Assembly (NCBI GenBank): GCA_014377915.1
Contig: JACMOT010000121.1
Coordinates: 1-6,280 of the forward strand
Direction: 5' to 3'
Origin: Tardiphaga sp.
Lineage (GTDB): Bacteria; Pseudomonadota; Alphaproteobacteria; Rhizobiales; Xanthobacteraceae
Length of the DNA stretch: 6,280 nt
A program made the position numbers and the translations under genes. Positions 4,496 to 6,280 of this stretch are shown in pieces; position 1 is the first letter of the stretch; each line of letters opens with the position of its first letter. Below the pieces are notes generated by a model. That model made no database searches. It saw only the letters and a program-made list of their open reading frames with translations, and had not been told where the DNA came from.

Positions 4496-6082
4496 ATGTC
4501 GATTCGCCAGACCTGCCTTGCTGCCTTCGCATCGTTGATTACCCTTACCCCGGCCTCGGCGCAGACATTACGTTACGCCAACCAAGGCGATCTCAAGTCG
4601 CTCGACCCCTATACGCTGCGGGAAAGCACCACGATCGCGCATCATGGCCAGGTCTATGAGGGCCTCGTCGCGCGCGACAAGGATTTGTCAACCATTCCGG
4701 GTCTCGCCGAAAGCTGGGAAACCCCGGAGCCGACCCGCTGGCGCTTCCATCTGCGCAAGAACGTCAAGTTCCAGAACGGCGACCCCTTCACCGCCGATGA
4801 TGTGCTGTTTTCCGCCGATCGCGTCCGCGCCAAGGGGTCGGATTTCGCCACCATGGTGGCGAACGACACCAAGGTCATCAAGATCGACGATCATACCGTG
4901 GACTTCGTGCTGACCACCCCGAACCCGATCCTGATTTCCCAGTGGGACGTCTGGTACATCATGGACAAGAAGTGGGCGGAAGAGAACAACGCCGTGGCGC
5001 CGACGCCGGCCGCCGCGACCACCCCCAGCTACGCCTCGCTGCATGCCAATGGCACCGGCGCTTTCAGCATCGAAAGCCACCAGCCGGGCGTCAAGACCGT
5101 GTTCAAGGTCAATCCGAACTGGTGGCGCAAGCCCGAGCATAATCTGAAGGAAATCATCTTCACACCGATCTCCTCCGACGCCACCCGCGTCGCCGCGCTG
5201 CTGTCCGGCGAGATCGACATGATGGAGCCGGTGCCGATCCAGGACATCGGTCGGGTCAATTCCAGCGCCAATGCCACCGTCATGAACGGCCCGGAGCTGC
5301 GCACCATATTCCTCGGCATGGACCAGGTGCGCGACGAATTGCTGAACTCCAACATCAAGGGCAAGAACCCCTTCAAGGACATCCGCGTTCGCGAAGCGTT
5401 CTACAAGGCAATCGACATCGAACTGATCAAGACCCGCGTGATGCGCGGCCTGTCGACGCCCTCCGCGCTGATGATCGCGCCGCAGCTGTTCAAGCTGTCC
5501 GGCGACTTCACCCGCCCGAAATATGATCCGGACGGCGCCAAGAAGCTGCTCACCGAAGCCGGCTATCCCGATGGCTTCGAACTCAGCATGGACTGCCCGA
5601 ACGACCGCTACGTCAACGACGCCGCGATCTGCCAGGCCGTGGTCGGCATGCTGGCCCGGGTCGGCGTCAAGGTGACGCTGATCGCGCAGCCGAAGGCGCT
5701 GTATTTCGCCAAGATCTTCAAATCCGGCAATTACAACACCCCGTTCTATCTGCTCGGCTGGACGCCCTCGACGGCGGACTCGCACAATGTGATGTACGAC
5801 ATCATGGGGTGCCGGGATAATCCGAACAGCTCGCGCGGCCTCACCAATGTCGGCGGCTATTGCAACAAGGAATTCGATGCGGCCGCCGACAAGGTGCTGC
5901 AGGAAACCGACCCCAGCAAGCGCGATCTGCTGATCAAGGCGGCGTTCGAGATCAGCAACAAGGATTTCGCCTATATCCCGCTGCACCAGCAGGCGCTGGC
6001 CTGGGGCGTTTCCAAGAAGCTCAAGGTGGTGCAGCGTGCCGACAACCAGGTGCTGCCCTACTGGTTCGTGAAGTCGGAATAG
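4496..6082 (+). CDS. ABC transporter periplasmic substrate-binding protein, family 5 (peptide/opine/nickel type)
   Basis: This 528-residue secreted protein captures a ligand in the periplasm for an ABC importer. The start is a Sec signal peptide: MSIRQ, a hydrophobic stretch to about residue 19, then PASA-Q, giving likely cleavage after Ala22. There is no lipobox, so it should be soluble. The mature protein opens with TLRYANQGDLKSLDP, and residues 55-110 carry the SBP_bac_5 signature (YEGLV, PGLAESWE, WRFHLRKNVKFQNGDPF, DDVLFSADRV). RVREAFYKAID (297-307), YDPDGAKKLLTEAGYPDGF (343-361) and GWTPSTADSH (421-430) are further family landmarks. Cysteine pairs Cys367/Cys379 and Cys439/Cys456 could form disulfides. 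Known ligands of the family include di- and oligopeptides, opines, glutathione and nickel; the divergent DadA-like gene makes a peptide or amino-acid derivative likelier. No permease or ATPase gene follows within the 198 bp before the window ends; a repeat element lies there instead. Confidence 0.92.
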   Translation: MSIRQTCLAAFASLITLTPASAQTLRYANQGDLKSLDPYTLRESTTIAHHGQVYEGLVARDKDLSTIPGLAESWETPEPTRWRFHLRKNVKFQNGDPFTADDVLFSADRVRAKGSDFATMVANDTKVIKIDDHTVDFVLTTPNPILISQWDVWYIMDKKWAEENNAVAPTPAAATTPSYASLHANGTGAFSIESHQPGVKTVFKVNPNWWRKPEHNLKEIIFTPISSDATRVAALLSGEIDMMEPVPIQDIGRVNSSANATVMNGPELRTIFLGMDQVRDELLNSNIKGKNPFKDIRVREAFYKAIDIELIKTRVMRGLSTPSALMIAPQLFKLSGDFTRPKYDPDGAKKLLTEAGYPDGFELSMDCPNDRYVNDAAICQAVVGMLARVGVKVTLIAQPKALYFAKIFKSGNYNTPFYLLGWTPSTADSHNVMYDIMGCRDNPNSSRGLTNVGGYCNKEFDAAADKVLQETDPSKRDLLIKAAFEISNKDFAYIPLHQQALAWGVSKKLKVVQRADNQVLPYWFVKSE

Positions 6083-6109
6083 GCGGCTTCAACGCACCGC
6101 ACCTAGCAG

Positions 6110-6229
6110 CCGTCATTGCGGGGTCAGGGAAAGCCGATTGGCTTTCCCCTTAGCGAAGCGAGGCGGCAATCCAGAAGGCCGCAAGCAAAGGCTGGATTGC
6201 TTCGTCGCAACGGCTCCTCGCAATGACGG
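6110..6229. repeat. 120-bp dispersed repeat with CCGTCATTGCG / CGCAATGACGG ends
   Basis: Perfect 11-bp terminal inverted repeats, CCGTCATTGCG (6110-6120) and CGCAATGACGG (6219-6229), enclose a nested perfect 9-bp pair, GCAATCCAG (6166-6174) and CTGGATTGC (6192-6200). The whole can fold into a branched cruciform. Repeats with CGTCATTGCGAG ends and an internal GCAATCCAG are, from memory, abundant between genes in Bradyrhizobium/Rhodopseudomonas-type genomes. It begins 27 bp after the solute-binding protein stop and carries no gene. Confidence 0.72.
6127..6148 (+). terminator. Strong hairpin downstream of the solute-binding protein gene
   Basis: GGGAAAGCC (6127-6135) and GGCTTTCCC (6140-6148) form a perfect 9-bp stem with a GATT loop, 44 bp after the stop codon and inside the left half of the 120-bp repeat. 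No T-run follows (CTTAG), so it is not a canonical intrinsic terminator, but it could block 3' exonucleases and separate the binding-protein transcript from whatever follows. Confidence 0.45.
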
Positions 6230-6280
6230 GCAAATTCTTAAAAATCCTTGCGAAAGCGAAGGGACGCCATGCTCGCTTTC

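Noticed and set aside
2946..4538. 530-codon open frame on the plus strand opposite the DadA-like gene
   Set aside because: It is antisense to a gene with full family motifs. Its translation is rich in Arg, His, Gln and Ala with no recognisable fold, as expected for the mirror of GC-rich codons.
4688..5986. 432-codon open frame on the minus strand inside the solute-binding protein gene
   Set aside because: The plus-strand gene has a signal peptide, ribosome binding site and family signature; the minus frame shows only antisense composition.

Overview
The window looks like chromosome of a GC-rich alphaproteobacterium, most likely in or near the Bradyrhizobium/Rhodopseudomonas/Afipia group. The grounds are the high-GC codon use and the intergenic DNA. 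That DNA contains palindromes of the GTCCCGG...CCGGGAC, GTCGTCCCCGC...GCGGGGAC and CCGTCATTGCG...CGCAATGACGG kinds, which I recall as common dispersed repeats in those genomes. No rRNA, tRNA, CRISPR array, transposase or phage gene is visible.

Layout. (1) Positions 1-173 hold the last 56 residues of an AMP-forming acyl-CoA synthetase (+). (2) Positions 174-695 are a 522-bp gene-free stretch packed with repeats: a pair of inverted REP-like palindromes (202-338), a 127-bp MITE-like element with 28-bp terminal inverted repeats (401-527), and four head-to-tail copies of a 14-bp unit (557-612). (3) Positions 696-1685 encode an RdmC-like alpha/beta hydrolase with an intact Ser-Asp-His triad (+). 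(4) A minus-strand cluster follows, read right to left: a DadA-like FAD amino-acid dehydrogenase (4271-3018), a small Met-rich DUF6489-type protein (2909-2655) and a soluble-type epoxide hydrolase (2643-1642). The epoxide hydrolase runs 44 bp into the end of the oppositely transcribed hydrolase gene. (5) Transcribed divergently from the dehydrogenase is a periplasmic family 5 solute-binding protein of a peptide/opine/nickel-type ABC transporter (4496-6082, +). (6) The right end is another repeat element (6110-6229).

How the genes may work together. The dehydrogenase and binding protein face away from a 224-bp intergenic region that contains a perfect 8-bp inverted repeat with a two-turn geometry. 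A shared operator controlling uptake of a peptide or amino-acid-like compound and its oxidative deamination is plausible, but it is inference. The DUF6489-type gene and the epoxide hydrolase gene are 11 bp apart and probably co-translated. The acyl-CoA synthetase, hydrolase and epoxide hydrolase give a general catabolic flavour without defining a pathway.

I found no clear new multi-gene system. The signals most worth a second look are the 14-bp tandem array, the divergent-region palindrome, the Met-rich small protein coupled to an epoxide hydrolase, and the mosaic of three repeat types in one intergenic gap.
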